This document shows positions 44,200-62,511 of a stretch of 64,000 nucleotides of DNA, piece after piece. A program made the position numbers and the translations under genes. This DNA is from Gymnothorax reevesii (lineage: Eukaryota; Chordata; Actinopteri; Anguilliformes; Muraenidae). The DNA lies in contig CM056580.1 in the NCBI GenBank assembly GCA_029721435.1, forward strand, positions 78,827,367 to 78,891,366, in the 5' to 3' direction. The notes beneath the pieces were generated by a model. That model was not told the origin of the DNA, did no database searches, and saw nothing but the letters and a program-made list of their open reading frames with translations. Within the stretch, counting starts at the first letter, position 1. Each line of letters starts with the position of its first letter.

Positions 44200-44978
44200 G
44201 TTGCTCGGGTTTCTCTTCAAAACGAGTTCCTTTTTCTGCCACTAGGGGTACCCCCTAGTGACGGAGAAAGGGATTACGCTGAACTTAACCAGAGCAGGTG
44301 TCTCTCTCTCTTCTCCTCTCTCTCTCTCTCTCTCCTCCTAGGAAGGCCTGGTGAGACTGTGCAGTACCAGTGGCTTGACCGCGGCTGCTTAGTTCTTGCC
44401 AGGCCGGCGGAAAAGGCCGGAACCCCCTTTGCGTTTTGGGACTAGGCAGGTACCAGTGGCCTGACCGCGGCCTGCCGAACCCCATACGCCGGAGCGGAGC
44501 CGTTTGGAGGAAGCGCTGCTGCTGGACCAGCTTCATCTGGAGGAGCCACCACTGCTGCGAGGACCAGTTGGTGAGGACCGGAGGGGAGTGGCGAGCTGCC
44601 CGGAAGGAAGCCCAGTAGGGCTGTCCTCTCCAGGGCAGCAGAAGTTCCAGCATCCAGGGCTGCCCCTCTGTGCTCCAGAGACCTCGCAGCAGATCCATCA
44701 GGGACCTCCAGAGGACCAACGCGGCCAGCAGCAAGAGAGGCCCAGGGACCCCCTTTCCTGAGACAAAGGCGCCACCAGGATCCACAGCTTAGCAGGATCA
44801 AGGCTTTGGCGCCCCCTGTTGGAAGGGAGGTCCCCAAGCAACCGCAGAGGCTGATCTCAGATCAGTCTCTTGATTTTCTGAAGTTTGTGGGTCTCTCTGC
44901 TAGAGACCAAAGACTTGGCGCGCTTCTTCTTTTGTGCTCTGCTCCTATAGAGTGGTTCCGGCCCCAGAGAGAGGGAGG
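44200..44978 (+). promoter_or_regulatory. LINE 5'UTR / internal promoter region
   Basis: Includes a (CT)n stretch at about 44300-44338 and two near-identical direct repeats, gcagtaccagtggcttgacc (44361) and gcaggtaccagtggcctgac (44446). Paired repeats upstream of ORF1 fit a repeated promoter module; this role is inferred. Confidence 0.5.
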
Positions 44979-46730
44979 ATGGCCACGAGGGCAGAGCCAG
45001 GGACGAGGCGCCACAACGCTGTCCGGCTGACCTGGACTCGGGTGACTGACAACCAGCAAGATGGCAGCGGTGCAGGCTCCCCGGGAGAAGAAGGGACCAG
45101 TGGCGCAGCAATAGGGGGCACCACTGGATCAGCATCCGGAAGGGGAGCAAGTGGACCCGCTGCCCCCGCCCAGTCCAGTAGTCAGCAGAGGGTGACAGGT
45201 CTGACCCGCCTAGAATTTAGTCGTGCTGTTCTGCAGAGAGCCATGGGCTTTACGCCTGCTGACCTGAACTGCCTGGTTAAGGTTCCTGGCCCAAACGACA
45301 TCTTTGAGGTCAGTTTCAAAAATTCTAATATCCTGGAGAGGTTCTGGAACCTCTATAGAGAGGGGAAGGACAGTGCCCCCCTTAACAACTTTGTGGTCGA
45401 ACCTCTGTCCGACACGGAGTGCAAGGTGGTGACTGTGCAATTTTACAACGAGACAGTGCAGGACCGCGATATTGCCACGTGGTTGGGGAGGTTCGGCCAG
45501 GTAAAATCTGATAGCCGGAGAGTGCTGGATGAGGACGGAGTCTGGACTGGGGCCAGGAGATGGCTTGTCCAACTCAATCCTGACCCTTTTGCAGTGGGGG
45601 GGGTTAGCCACATCCCCAGCACAATCACGCTGGGGAGGAATAGGGGCGCTGTCTTTTACCACGGCATGCCCAAACTGTGCAGGAATTGCGGCGAGTTGGG
45701 CCATCTCGCCGCTGCCTGCACAGTAGTCAAGTGCAAAACCTGTGGCGGCGAGCACGAGACACGGGCATGCCGTGACCCCAAGCCCTGTAATCTGTGCGGA
45801 GAGAGGGGGCATCTCTTCCGCGATTGCCCCCGCTCCTACGCCAACAGGGCAAGGGGAGAAGCGCCCCCACCATCTGGAGCGGCCCCCCCCAACCCCTCAG
45901 AACCGGATCCCCCTCCAGACGCCACCTCTCACTCTGAGGTAGCTGACCTCACACTTCCTGAGCCTATCACTACTGCACCCACTGTTGCACTGGACACTGC
46001 ACAGATCCCTACAGACACACAGGATCCCCCTCCCCCACAATCCCCACCACCTTCCATAACAGCACCAGTTTATGAAAACATCACACCAGTCAAAGAGGAG
46101 CCGGAATCCGATATCTCAATCACGATAGAGGATCCGAGCTCCTCTGATACAGACACAGACCCAGAACACACACAAATTTGGAACAAGGTCACTAGGAAAA
46201 GAAAGGGCAAAAACAATGCAAATTCAATAATAGACATTTTCAGCCATCCTCCCAATCCAGCAATAATCCGTGACCAAAGAATAGCCAAACGTAAACTTTT
46301 GTTAGCATCTACCACTTCCAATACCACCATCTTCCCTCCAGAAAACAGGCCTCTGGTTCCACCTCGCCCTGTCCCACCACCACCTTTCATAAACAGAGAG
46401 AACACAGCCTTATCTAAGAAAACAAACACTATCACTTTTTCTGACACTGGACATCCGGACCCTGGCCCCAGATCCAAAACCAGTACCCAAAAAGATCTCG
46501 CCCTCTCCAGCAACTCTCAAGGCTGGGGGGGCACTGGGGCAAAAACAACAAAGCCCACCTCTCCGGGACGGAATCTGCCAGGCAGACGGGATGGGAGAGC
46601 TGATGGCGGACAAGGTCAGGGGGTGAGTAGGCGCCCAAATAACCAGGACATAATAACCCACAAATCCACCCAACCTCACAGTGATATTGTCAGTAATTTG
46701 CCTGGTTCATGTAACACATCCAAACAATAA
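44934..46730 (+). CDS. LINE ORF1, zinc-knuckle RNA-binding protein
   Basis: 598 codons from the first ATG. The ATG at 44979 (MATRAEPGTRRHN) has a better start context and is the likelier start, giving 583 aa. Three zinc knuckles lie at about residues 248-300: CRNCGELGHLAAAC, CKTCGGEHETRAC, CNLCGERGHLFRDC. A folded region precedes them (about 85-240, rich in FEVSFKNSNILERFW-type sequence) and a long Pro/Thr/Ser-rich tail follows. The protein is expected to coat its RNA and act as a nucleic-acid chaperone. It ends TAA, and ORF2 starts two codons later in the same frame. Confidence 0.93.
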   Translation: MLCSYRVVPAPERGRMATRAEPGTRRHNAVRLTWTRVTDNQQDGSGAGSPGEEGTSGAAIGGTTGSASGRGASGPAAPAQSSSQQRVTGLTRLEFSRAVLQRAMGFTPADLNCLVKVPGPNDIFEVSFKNSNILERFWNLYREGKDSAPLNNFVVEPLSDTECKVVTVQFYNETVQDRDIATWLGRFGQVKSDSRRVLDEDGVWTGARRWLVQLNPDPFAVGGVSHIPSTITLGRNRGAVFYHGMPKLCRNCGELGHLAAACTVVKCKTCGGEHETRACRDPKPCNLCGERGHLFRDCPRSYANRARGEAPPPSGAAPPNPSEPDPPPDATSHSEVADLTLPEPITTAPTVALDTAQIPTDTQDPPPPQSPPPSITAPVYENITPVKEEPESDISITIEDPSSSDTDTDPEHTQIWNKVTRKRKGKNNANSIIDIFSHPPNPAIIRDQRIAKRKLLLASTTSNTTIFPPENRPLVPPRPVPPPPFINRENTALSKKTNTITFSDTGHPDPGPRSKTSTQKDLALSSNSQGWGGTGAKTTKPTSPGRNLPGRRDGRADGGQGQGVSRRPNNQDIITHKSTQPHSDIVSNLPGSCNTSKQ

Positions 46731-46736
46731 CTCAAC

Positions 46737-49700
46737 ATGGTGCATACATTAACACTCACCACCATCAACACAAGAAGCATAAAAGACCCATCCAAACGCC
46801 ATACTGTTTTCTCCGTTCTTCAACAGCTTCCCTCAGACGTCATCCTCCTACAGGAGTGTGGGAGCCCCTACCGCACCATGGATGGCGCTCTGGGGGAGGA
46901 ATGGAGAAGGGGCGACTCTCTCTGGTCTGGCTCAAACATCGCTAGAGCTGATGGGGTCGGCACATTGACCCAAAACCCATATATTAAGATCAAGGGCAGT
47001 AAGATCTTTGAGAGTGGGAGAATCCTCGCCACAGACTTCAGTGTCGGGGGTTCCCCACTCAGAGTGGTCAATGTGTACGGCCCTACCAACGTTGCCGAGA
47101 GAGTCGCCCTATTTCACAAACTCAGAACCATTTTTCAATGTACTATGCCGGTAGTCGTGGGGGGGGATTTCAACTGTGCCCTACGGGAGGTGGACCGCAG
47201 CAAACCAAGGCGGGATAGATCGAGCGATGAGCTGCGGTCCCTCATAGAAGATTTCTCCCTCCACGATGCCGGGGGCGCCACTCCCCCCCAACACACTTGG
47301 GTGAGTTCCAATGGTAGCTCCTCGTCTCGAATTGACATGTTTTTGCTCTCCCCAGGCCTGAGGGTGCACTCCTATTCCACCAGGGCGGTGCACTTCTCAG
47401 ACCACCACGCCGTGACCGTGTCCCTGGTCTGGGAGAAGGAGGTAAAGATCGGTAGGGGTCTCTGGAGAATGAACACCAGCCATCTCCAGGACCCCAAGGT
47501 ACGACTCTCCTTCTCGAGGCGTTACCTGGAGTGGGTAAGCTTAAAAGATCTCTTTGATTCCCCGGTGGAGTGGTGGGAGATGGTCAAAAGTCGAGTGCGG
47601 GGCTACTTTCAGGCAGTCGGGCGGAGGAAGGCGAGGGAGAGGAGGGCAGCATTTGACCGCCTGGATGCTGCCCAACAGAGGTTGTGCCTCCTCCAGGCCC
47701 GAGGCCTGAAGGTTAGTGAAGAAGTAGCGGCGACCAAACAGTCTCTCACCTTTCTCCACCGGGAGGAGCGGAAGAAGTTCACCAGGTATTTCTTCCGCAG
47801 GGCGCGGTCTAAAGCGAATAACATCTCTGCTCTTTACAGCAGCTCCGGTGTGGTGGTGTCGGAGGCAGCTGAAGTCCAGGAGGTGGCCAGACAGTTTTAT
47901 GAGGGCCTCTTCAGTGAAAGACCTGCTGATGAGGCCCTCATGGACACCTTCCTGGGCTCGCTGACCAGACGTCTGGGTGAGGAGTTCATGGAGGCTGAGT
48001 TGAGCACCGAGGAGCTCACCCGGGCCGCGCGCTCAATGAACCACCATAAAGCCCCAGGCCCTGACGGAATCCCAGCCGAATTCTACCAGGCTTTTTGGGA
48101 CCTCCTCAAGGAGGACGTGGCTGAAGTCCTGAGAGCAGCGTACAGGGAGGGACGGTTGGGTGCCTCCCTGAGGCAGAGTGTAGTGTCTCTTGTCCCGAAG
48201 AAGGGGGACCTGAAGGACCTCCGGAACTGGCGGCCGATCAACCTCCTCTCAGTGGACTATAAGATCATGGCAAAGGCCCTGATGAGGAGGTTCCAAGACC
48301 TGATAACATCGGTGATCGGACCAGATCAGACGTGTGCCATCCCCGGGAGGTCCATTGATGACAACCTGCTCCTCGTGAGGGATTTAATTATCCACTCCGG
48401 GGAGCGCAGGTCCCCCTTAGGCCTTCTCAGTATAGACCAAGGGAAGGCCTTTGACAGGGTAAGTCATGTGTGCTTGAAGAGGGTGCTACGGAAGTTTAAC
48501 TTCCCGGCGCCCCTCCTGCGCTGGGTTGACATCTGCTTGAATGACATAACGGCCAGTGTGGTTGTCAACCAGCAGCCCACTGAGCCGTTTGCCATCAGGT
48601 CCGGCGTCAGGCAGGGGTGCCCCCTAGCATCCCTCTTGTACGTCATCTACCTTGAGCCGCTGCTCCAGTGTATCAGGGCCCACCCTGGCATCGCGGGATA
48701 CCCGTTGCCAGGTGCCCTGGGAGCGCGGCTCGGTGTGATGGCGTACATGGACGACATTACCATCGTCGCCACAGATAGTCGCTCCATAACCACTGCTTCC
48801 AGGGTTTTGGATGACTTCTGTGCAGCCACTGGCGCCCTTGTCAACCGGGGCAAGAGTGAACTCTTTCTGTCTCCGTATTGGTTTGAGGCCCTAACTGTTC
48901 CCTTCCCTGTGCGCAGGAATAAAATCAAGCTCTTGGGGCTGGTCTTCCAGGCAGACGGAGAGGGCGGAGAGAGCTGGAAGACCGCTATCGGCCACGCCGA
49001 GGGTAAACTGCGGAGCTGGAGCGCGCGGCCTCTGACAATGACGGGTAAGATCCTGGTCCTGAAGGCAATAATCCTTCCTCTCCTCCTCTATGTAGGCCGG
49101 GTGTTTCCCCCAGACAGAGCCACTGAAAAACAAATCAATCGGCTCATGTTCCGTTTTGTCTGGGGGAGCACCATGGAAAAGCTCAAAAGATCTGTGCTTC
49201 TGAAGGAGGAGAGGAATGGGGGCCGGGGGGTCCCAGACATAGTTACCATTGTTAAGGCTCAGGCTCTGGCTGCACTGGCCCGGAATGTGCAGTTACGTGA
49301 GAAGGCCTCTGGTACATTCGCCAGGTACTATGCCACTCCGTTTCTGCGCACGATGGGCCTGTGCAAGCTAGACCTGAAGGCCCCATACAGCTGGGACCCC
49401 CCATACGTCTATAGAACAGCTAGGGATTTTGCCTTCAGGACGGGTCTGTCTGGGGCGGGGCTACCCTCGTGTAGCTACAAGGTAATCATGGCCTTTTTAA
49501 CATCTGGCCAAACGGTAACGCTCCCGAGGGGAAACCCTGCCCTGGACCCGTCAAAAATCTGGTTAAACGTGACCCATAAAACCCTCAGTAACAAGCAGAA
49601 AGACATAGCAAGGATATCCGCTCATCAGTGTCTCCCAATCAGGTCCTTTATGTTTAGGCGTCACCTGGCCCTGACAGAACAGTGCCCCCACGGATGCACT

Positions 49701-50078
49701 GACAGTGAACATGTTTACCATCTCTTCTGGGAGTGCTCCGTGGCTAGGCGGGTCTGGGGCCTTGTTGTTTCCTCTGTCTCCCAACACAGATTGCTTCCGA
49801 GATCCTCCCTGTCGGCTGAGAGAGTCCTCTACGGACCACCAGAAGGACTTAAGACACCTGAGCTCCAGCGTCAGTGGAGGATTGTGAACACCATCAAGCA
49901 GGTCCTGTGGGAGACGAGGAACATCAGGGTCCATCAAAAAACAACAGTCGACCTGGTCACCCTCAGGAGGAGGATACAACTGCTCCTCCAAGACAGCGCT
50001 GTGGTGGACTTTCGTAAAAATCAAGCCCTGGCTCGAGAGATTTGGGGGGTGGACCACTGGAAAGAACTGGTCATTTAG
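46737..50078 (+). CDS. LINE ORF2, endonuclease-reverse transcriptase
   Basis: 1113 aa, uninterrupted. Residues 1-230 are an APE-like endonuclease: LLQECG (about 38-43), VNVYGPT, VVGGDFNCAL, SRIDMFLLS and SDHHAVTV (about 220) hold the metal and catalytic residues. The reverse transcriptase spans about 430-760: HKAPGPDGIPAEFYQ, NWRPINLLSVDYKI, SIDQGKAFDRV, GVRQGCPLA and catalytic AYMDDITIV (YMDD at about 670). A C-terminal zinc knuckle, CPHGCTDSEHVYHLFWEC, lies near 983. Together they carry out target-primed reverse transcription. No frameshift or stop was found. Confidence 0.95.
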   Translation: MVHTLTLTTINTRSIKDPSKRHTVFSVLQQLPSDVILLQECGSPYRTMDGALGEEWRRGDSLWSGSNIARADGVGTLTQNPYIKIKGSKIFESGRILATDFSVGGSPLRVVNVYGPTNVAERVALFHKLRTIFQCTMPVVVGGDFNCALREVDRSKPRRDRSSDELRSLIEDFSLHDAGGATPPQHTWVSSNGSSSSRIDMFLLSPGLRVHSYSTRAVHFSDHHAVTVSLVWEKEVKIGRGLWRMNTSHLQDPKVRLSFSRRYLEWVSLKDLFDSPVEWWEMVKSRVRGYFQAVGRRKARERRAAFDRLDAAQQRLCLLQARGLKVSEEVAATKQSLTFLHREERKKFTRYFFRRARSKANNISALYSSSGVVVSEAAEVQEVARQFYEGLFSERPADEALMDTFLGSLTRRLGEEFMEAELSTEELTRAARSMNHHKAPGPDGIPAEFYQAFWDLLKEDVAEVLRAAYREGRLGASLRQSVVSLVPKKGDLKDLRNWRPINLLSVDYKIMAKALMRRFQDLITSVIGPDQTCAIPGRSIDDNLLLVRDLIIHSGERRSPLGLLSIDQGKAFDRVSHVCLKRVLRKFNFPAPLLRWVDICLNDITASVVVNQQPTEPFAIRSGVRQGCPLASLLYVIYLEPLLQCIRAHPGIAGYPLPGALGARLGVMAYMDDITIVATDSRSITTASRVLDDFCAATGALVNRGKSELFLSPYWFEALTVPFPVRRNKIKLLGLVFQADGEGGESWKTAIGHAEGKLRSWSARPLTMTGKILVLKAIILPLLLYVGRVFPPDRATEKQINRLMFRFVWGSTMEKLKRSVLLKEERNGGRGVPDIVTIVKAQALAALARNVQLREKASGTFARYYATPFLRTMGLCKLDLKAPYSWDPPYVYRTARDFAFRTGLSGAGLPSCSYKVIMAFLTSGQTVTLPRGNPALDPSKIWLNVTHKTLSNKQKDIARISAHQCLPIRSFMFRRHLALTEQCPHGCTDSEHVYHLFWECSVARRVWGLVVSSVSQHRLLPRSSLSAERVLYGPPEGLKTPELQRQWRIVNTIKQVLWETRNIRVHQKTTVDLVTLRRRIQLLLQDSAVVDFRKNQALAREIWGVDHWKELVI

Positions 50079-50582
50079 TCCACCCCCCCTCTCCATCTGG
50101 GAGAGAGAGACGCCTGCCTGAGGAGAAGCCCGGGCACTAATTCAGAAGGCATGGACATTCACTCTTTTCTTTTGAATAATTATTTTATTTTGTATATGCT
50201 TAAATGTTGATTTTTTTGTAATGTTAGTTTATGATTTGCCTGAAATAAAGTTTTATTAATTATCAGGCATTAGATTTATTTTTGACTTGGTTTGTTGCAA
50301 TAATGATTTATATTAATTGCTTAACTGTTCCTTCTTTGTCTATGAATTGCTGACAGTTTCTTTTTGGTAAAACCTGGTTATACTGTTAATTATCTTTATG
50401 TTTTCAGTTTAATAAATAATTATTGTGTTGATGTCTAGAAATTAAGTTGATGTCATTATGTTTTGAAATTGCTTTCCTTGGTTGAATGTATGTCCATGCC
50501 TTAAAGATGTTGTATTTGTAAGCTTTTGTTGGTTTTGTATGTGGTTTTATTGTAAGAAATTTGTAAAGCCAATAAAAGCCAA
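50079..50582 (+). other. LINE 3'UTR
   Basis: AT-rich. It contains AATAAA near 50244 and again in the terminal aagccaataaaagccaa. The 3' end is not poly(A); reverse transcription likely starts within this short repeat-like tail. Confidence 0.7.
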
Positions 50583-50596
50583 TTGAGCAAAAAGTC
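50583..50596. repeat. 3' target-site duplication of the LINE
   Basis: ttgagcaaaaagtc, identical to 44186-44199. Confidence 0.88.
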
Positions 50597-51575
50597 AGGC
50601 CCGCTTATGCTAATGGTCAAGTGAAAAGGGACATCATAAACGATAGTGGCGTCTCAGAGAACAATCCAGCAGTCCTGTCATCTAATGATGACAGGACCAG
50701 GGTATCAGGACCTGATGTGTGCCTCTCATCACAGACCGCCACAATGACTTGACTTAAGGCTACTGCTGTTTCATCACCACCTTACCTCGAAGCAACTGAT
50801 GTTCGTCACCAACTTGCTCATAAGTTTCGGATAGCTAGCTAGCTAATGCTACTTAGAGATAGCCTTGTCAAATTCTGTGTTTAGGAGGTCACTGTCCAAA
50901 TACAAACGACAACAATGAGAGATATGACCGTATATAACTTCCTGATTGTCAATCTCAGCATTTCTTGGCTTAATTCAAATAAAACTACCCAGCATGGAAA
51001 AACCATGTGCCAACAGTAAGCAACTATCAAGCTAATGTAGCAGGTTGCTGGTATTGGCAGTGCCTAAGCTAATATCTCTTCCATTACCCAAACACCGAAA
51101 GGAACAACAGCTGAAAAACATCCCAGTCACAGTTACTATTATAATCATTTCGGCGCGTAGGTCGATCATATAAGGAAAATAAGTGATCATTAGTGGGGCT
51201 GTTAATCAGTGTTGATTCCACAATTCGCTAACTAGCTTGCGCAGATTAAATTCATCCTTGTGTTCAGCGACAGCACTTTCCCTGTGGTTGATCGTGGAAT
51301 AATATTGATGGTAACATTTGATGACAACCAAGGTCAGCTAAACATTAAATTACCGCCAGTAATACTTGGATTTAACAGTTGTTTGATTTTTGCCCATTTC
51401 GTAGCATTCGGTGACATTGAAGACTGCTGTGTGGAATCGTGTTTTCCCAATGTTTTGACGCGTATGAAAGTGGGTGAAAGGTCGGTTAATGTGACTCAAA
51501 GCTCTGAGGCGATACTGTGGACAGACGGGACAGGCGCACTGAACTTCGGCGGTACTGCGGAGGGGAATCAGCATA
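50597..51575 (+). promoter_or_regulatory. acaa2: Upstream region and presumed promoter of acaa2
   Basis: No gene or repeat end was recognised. The last few hundred bases before the ATG at 51576 should hold the acaa2 promoter and 5'UTR. No TATA box is evident and the start site cannot be fixed. Confidence 0.4.
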
Positions 51576-59502
<7,927 letters not shown>

Positions 59503-60135
59503 AGAGACCACATCCTGCCTGCAGTCTCCACCCAGCAGCCTTGTGAGGGGGGCCCTCCTCCCCTTTAAGGGGCGGAATATCTGAGTAAAGCTCAAGCAGC
59601 TCCATGTGATGAACAACCAACCACAGTAGCAGCAGGATGAAGTTTATCTTCGGGGTTTGGTTTTGTTCTGGGTTTGTGTAAGGATGTGAAAAATGTACAG
59701 TCTGTTCCATGCTGCCTTAATTTAAAGACGTGCTCCACAAGGGCTAATGCAATTGTTGCATTCTGTGGCGTTGTGTGATTGGACCTCTAAACAAAGCATA
59801 ATAGAGTAACTAATTTTTATATTGGCCAAAAAAAAAAAAAACTGTGACCGTGTCGCCTCTCACATCGTGCTCACGCACAACCTATGCACTTAGCTACACT
59901 ATCCTAAATGAAGCATTGCACCTCATCATGTACAGTACTTTTATCCTGCTTTTTACGTTTACTGAATGATTTGTCATCCTCCATGTCTTTTGTTATCCAT
60001 TTTTTTTTCAAGCTAGGGTTTGTACCCTGGTATAGGTCACAAACACACTGTGAGTTGGCCCCAATGCCTGAATGTTGTTCAGTGTTTCATTGTTAAAAAT
60101 CATTTGCTAATAAAGCTGAAGAGATCCAACACGTC
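59503..60135 (+). other. acaa2: acaa2 3'UTR
   Basis: AATAAA at 60109-60114, followed by a TGT/TTTTG-rich tract near 60150, fits a poly(A) site around 60130. This makes a 3'UTR of roughly 630 bases. Confidence 0.65.
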
Positions 60136-61176
60136 TGAAATAGTCACTTTTGTTATTTTTGTATCCAAATTTGACTCAAATTTGACTCTTTATCCTACAG
60201 AAGTAATCATTCATGAACAAATAAATTGTTGTATTTATCATTTATGTAGTCTATCTCCAAAAGGCAGGAAAACGCCCTGGACTGTTCACCAGTCCATTGC
60301 AATGGGACTTGCCATTCACTCACTCACTCATAACTATTGGAAATTATAAGGCCAATTTTACACTCAGATTGATGTCTGTCCATGACTAGATGTATTTTGA
60401 ATGGAGGTAGTCCAAATTAAACTCTGTTTAATTCAAGGCTAAACATAATCAGTGTCTGAAAATGGCCATGAATTTCTCCAGTAAGCCTTATCAGCACATC
60501 TACAGCGCCTAGAGGAAACTCATTAGAGCAAAGTAGGAAAGACCTCAATCAGAAATTTCATCTGGAACCTTCTTGCCGTGAGATAAGTCATCCACTGCTC
60601 CACTGTGCTTCTGAACGCTGATATTCACTATTTTCTTTTGACCATATAGTTGCTTTAAAGATGTATACTCAAAATCATGTTTAGTGGTTAAAAATTGAGA
60701 GCTAAAGAAAAATGCAATGATCTCTAAGTAGTAATATACAAGGTTTACATTTTTCAGGCTACGCTTGAAATGATTACTGTGCTTTTATAGTACTGAAGTT
60801 CATGTACTGTCATCAACAAGAGGACTTTTTGCTTCTCAGTTGAGAGGGGATGTGGATTTAAACTGTGATTTGGATAAATGGTGATTTGAACAAATTACAG
60901 TGTGGTCACACCTTCAGCTCTCTGGCTTATGGCTGGCATTTTTTTATTTTTTTTTAAAAAGACTACATATTTATCAAGTGACATTAAAATGTTTAACAGT
61001 CCCTTTCATTTTTGTGAAACAAATGTATGGTCCCAGGCTGAAATCAGATTTGAAAAGTTATTAGTCAAACCGAAGAAAAGTGATAGACCTTATTTTTATT
61101 GAATAGTAAATGTGCGTGGGTGCATGCGTGCATCAAAAATATGCTGCCTTTCGTGCGACTTGGCCCTTTGCTAGAA
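60136..61176. other. acaa2-rpl6 intergenic
   Basis: 60255-60320 (gccctggactgttcaccagt) resembles a common fish interspersed repeat in decayed form. No gene is seen. Confidence 0.4.
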
Positions 61177-61189
61177 ACTGTGGAACTAC
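61177..61189. repeat. Target-site duplication of ORF1-only retroelement (left)
   Basis: actgtggaactac, identical to 62512-62524. Confidence 0.82.
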
Positions 61190-62511
61190 TTCTTCTTCTT
61201 CTTGTTTTATGGCGGTTGGATGCCAGATTGGAGCATTACCGCCACCAACTGTACTGGAGCATGACTCTGGGAATTTAACTTTCCAAATCTCAAAAAAAAA
61301 AAAAAAAAAAATTCCTGTGCTTACACTCCCCCAGGCCCTTCTCAAACAACTCACTTGGAATGTTATACCTGCTTAAGTACTGGGTCCCGCTCTACTCCCT
61401 CCAGACCCTTTCTCTAACATTTCCTGGATTTCTTCTCCCTTAACTTCACTAACTCCTAGGAACTCGTCGGCTGCATAAATAACCATCTTTATGCGCTCAG
61501 TTTTTGACTCAATTTCACTTTCAATTTCACGGTTAATAACCATTGCTATGAACGCTAGAAACCTCTTTTTCTCTATACATTCACGCTCTTTATTCAAACC
61601 CCCCGCCATCTGCTCAGTGTATTGGACTTCATCTACCTTCGCCAGTTCATCCTTCTCTACAACTCCTTTTTCTTCTTTCACTCTCTTAACAGCCTCCACA
61701 TACGAAATTTTATTTTTTACACGTATCCGTGCAATCTCACCCTCAAATTGCCTTCGCTCGCACTGTTTTACACCCGCTTCATGATTTCCCCCACAGTGAA
61801 GGCATACCGCTCACTCTTTTGTCAAGTTGCAATCGTCCTCATTACAGCCATCCTTCCCACACCGTCTACAACGAAAAATCCTTCTCCTACAAACTGCCGC
61901 CACATGACCGTAATCCTGACACCAAAAACATCTTAATGGAGTCCGTTCATAAGCCCTAACTCTGTAGCTAACGTAATCCAAATAAACTCGTTCCGGAAGT
62001 TCCCCCTCAAACTCTAATAAAACTGATAAGCTATCAGTTTCTTTGCCGCCTCGATACATTTTTAATCGTCTAGCGCCACAAACACCATCTACCTCCATAA
62101 ATGAATCAGCTTTCACGGAGTGGACAACGCCACTAATAACTCCTTCAACAGTTGGTTGATTGCGCATTTTAAAACATGTTACCTCATTTAAATCAAAGTC
62201 TTTGATTTTCAAAGCCCTGTCCCTTTGACGCCTTGATTTACACTCTATTATTACCAGACCACTCCTGCAAACCCTCACTGCTTTAACGTCACCCACTTCT
62301 TGCTTGATAAATCTACCAATGAAATGACTATCACTGAAAGCACGATTTGTTTGTTGACACGCTCCCACTAATTTCATTCCAACTACATATATTTCCTCCC
62401 CCTCTCCTTTTTCTATTTTTTTTTCCTTTTCTTTTTCCCTCCTTCATCCTTTTCCCACTCCATCTTCTCCCAATTCTTTCCCTGCTCCAAAACCACAAAC
62501 TCCCCGCTGTC
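61190..62511 (-). mobile_element. ORF1-only non-LTR retroelement (no reverse transcriptase)
   Basis: A 1322-bp insertion on the minus strand between perfect 13-bp duplications (61177-61189, 62512-62524). Read on the minus strand it has a short 5' region, one ORF1-type frame (62377 to 61373), then a 3' tail: A/T run, cagttggtggcggtaatgct, ccgccataaaacaagaagaa, a (GAA)n-ended tail seen in fish LINE/SINE families. No ORF2 is present. Because both ends and the duplication are intact, the deletion occurred before or during insertion rather than afterwards. It was presumably mobilised in trans. Confidence 0.8.
61373..62377 (-). pseudogene. LINE ORF1 (gag-like, three zinc knuckles) with one in-frame stop
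   Basis: 335 codons in one frame, MKLVGACQQTNRAFSDSHFI onward, broken only by TGA at 61811-61813. Knuckles: CFWCQDYGHVAAVC, CRRCGKDGCNEDDC, and after the stop CLHCGGNHEAGVKQC. The N-terminal part (FIKQEVGDVKAVRV, GLVIIECKSRRQRDRALKI) looks like an RNA-recognition fold. This architecture is typical of I/Nimb- or Jockey-group ORF1 proteins; the exact clade is uncertain. Confidence 0.8.

Larger units (their letters stand above)
44200..50582 (+). mobile_element. Full-length Tx1/L1-like non-LTR retrotransposon
   Basis: A 6.4-kb element bounded by a perfect 14-bp duplication, with 5'UTR (44200-44978), ORF1, ORF2 and a 3'UTR of about 500 bp. It ends without poly(A), in aagccaataaaagccaa. Both frames are open with all expected motifs, so this copy may be competent. 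Assignment to the Tx1 group of L1-like elements rests on an ORF1 with three CCHC knuckles, an APE-type endonuclease, an FADD-family YMDD reverse transcriptase and a C-terminal CCHC. Higher GC content than the surroundings supports recent arrival. Confidence 0.93.

Noticed and set aside
44285..44837. Overlapping minus-strand open frames of 131-166 codons
   Set aside because: Antisense to the LINE 5'UTR, low complexity, no recognisable domain.
45210..45812. 200-codon minus-strand open frame
   Set aside because: Lies wholly antisense to LINE ORF1, whose sense frame has zinc knuckles; a by-product of GC-rich coding sequence.
49563..50096. 177-codon minus-strand open frame
   Set aside because: Antisense to the end of LINE ORF2; no domain.
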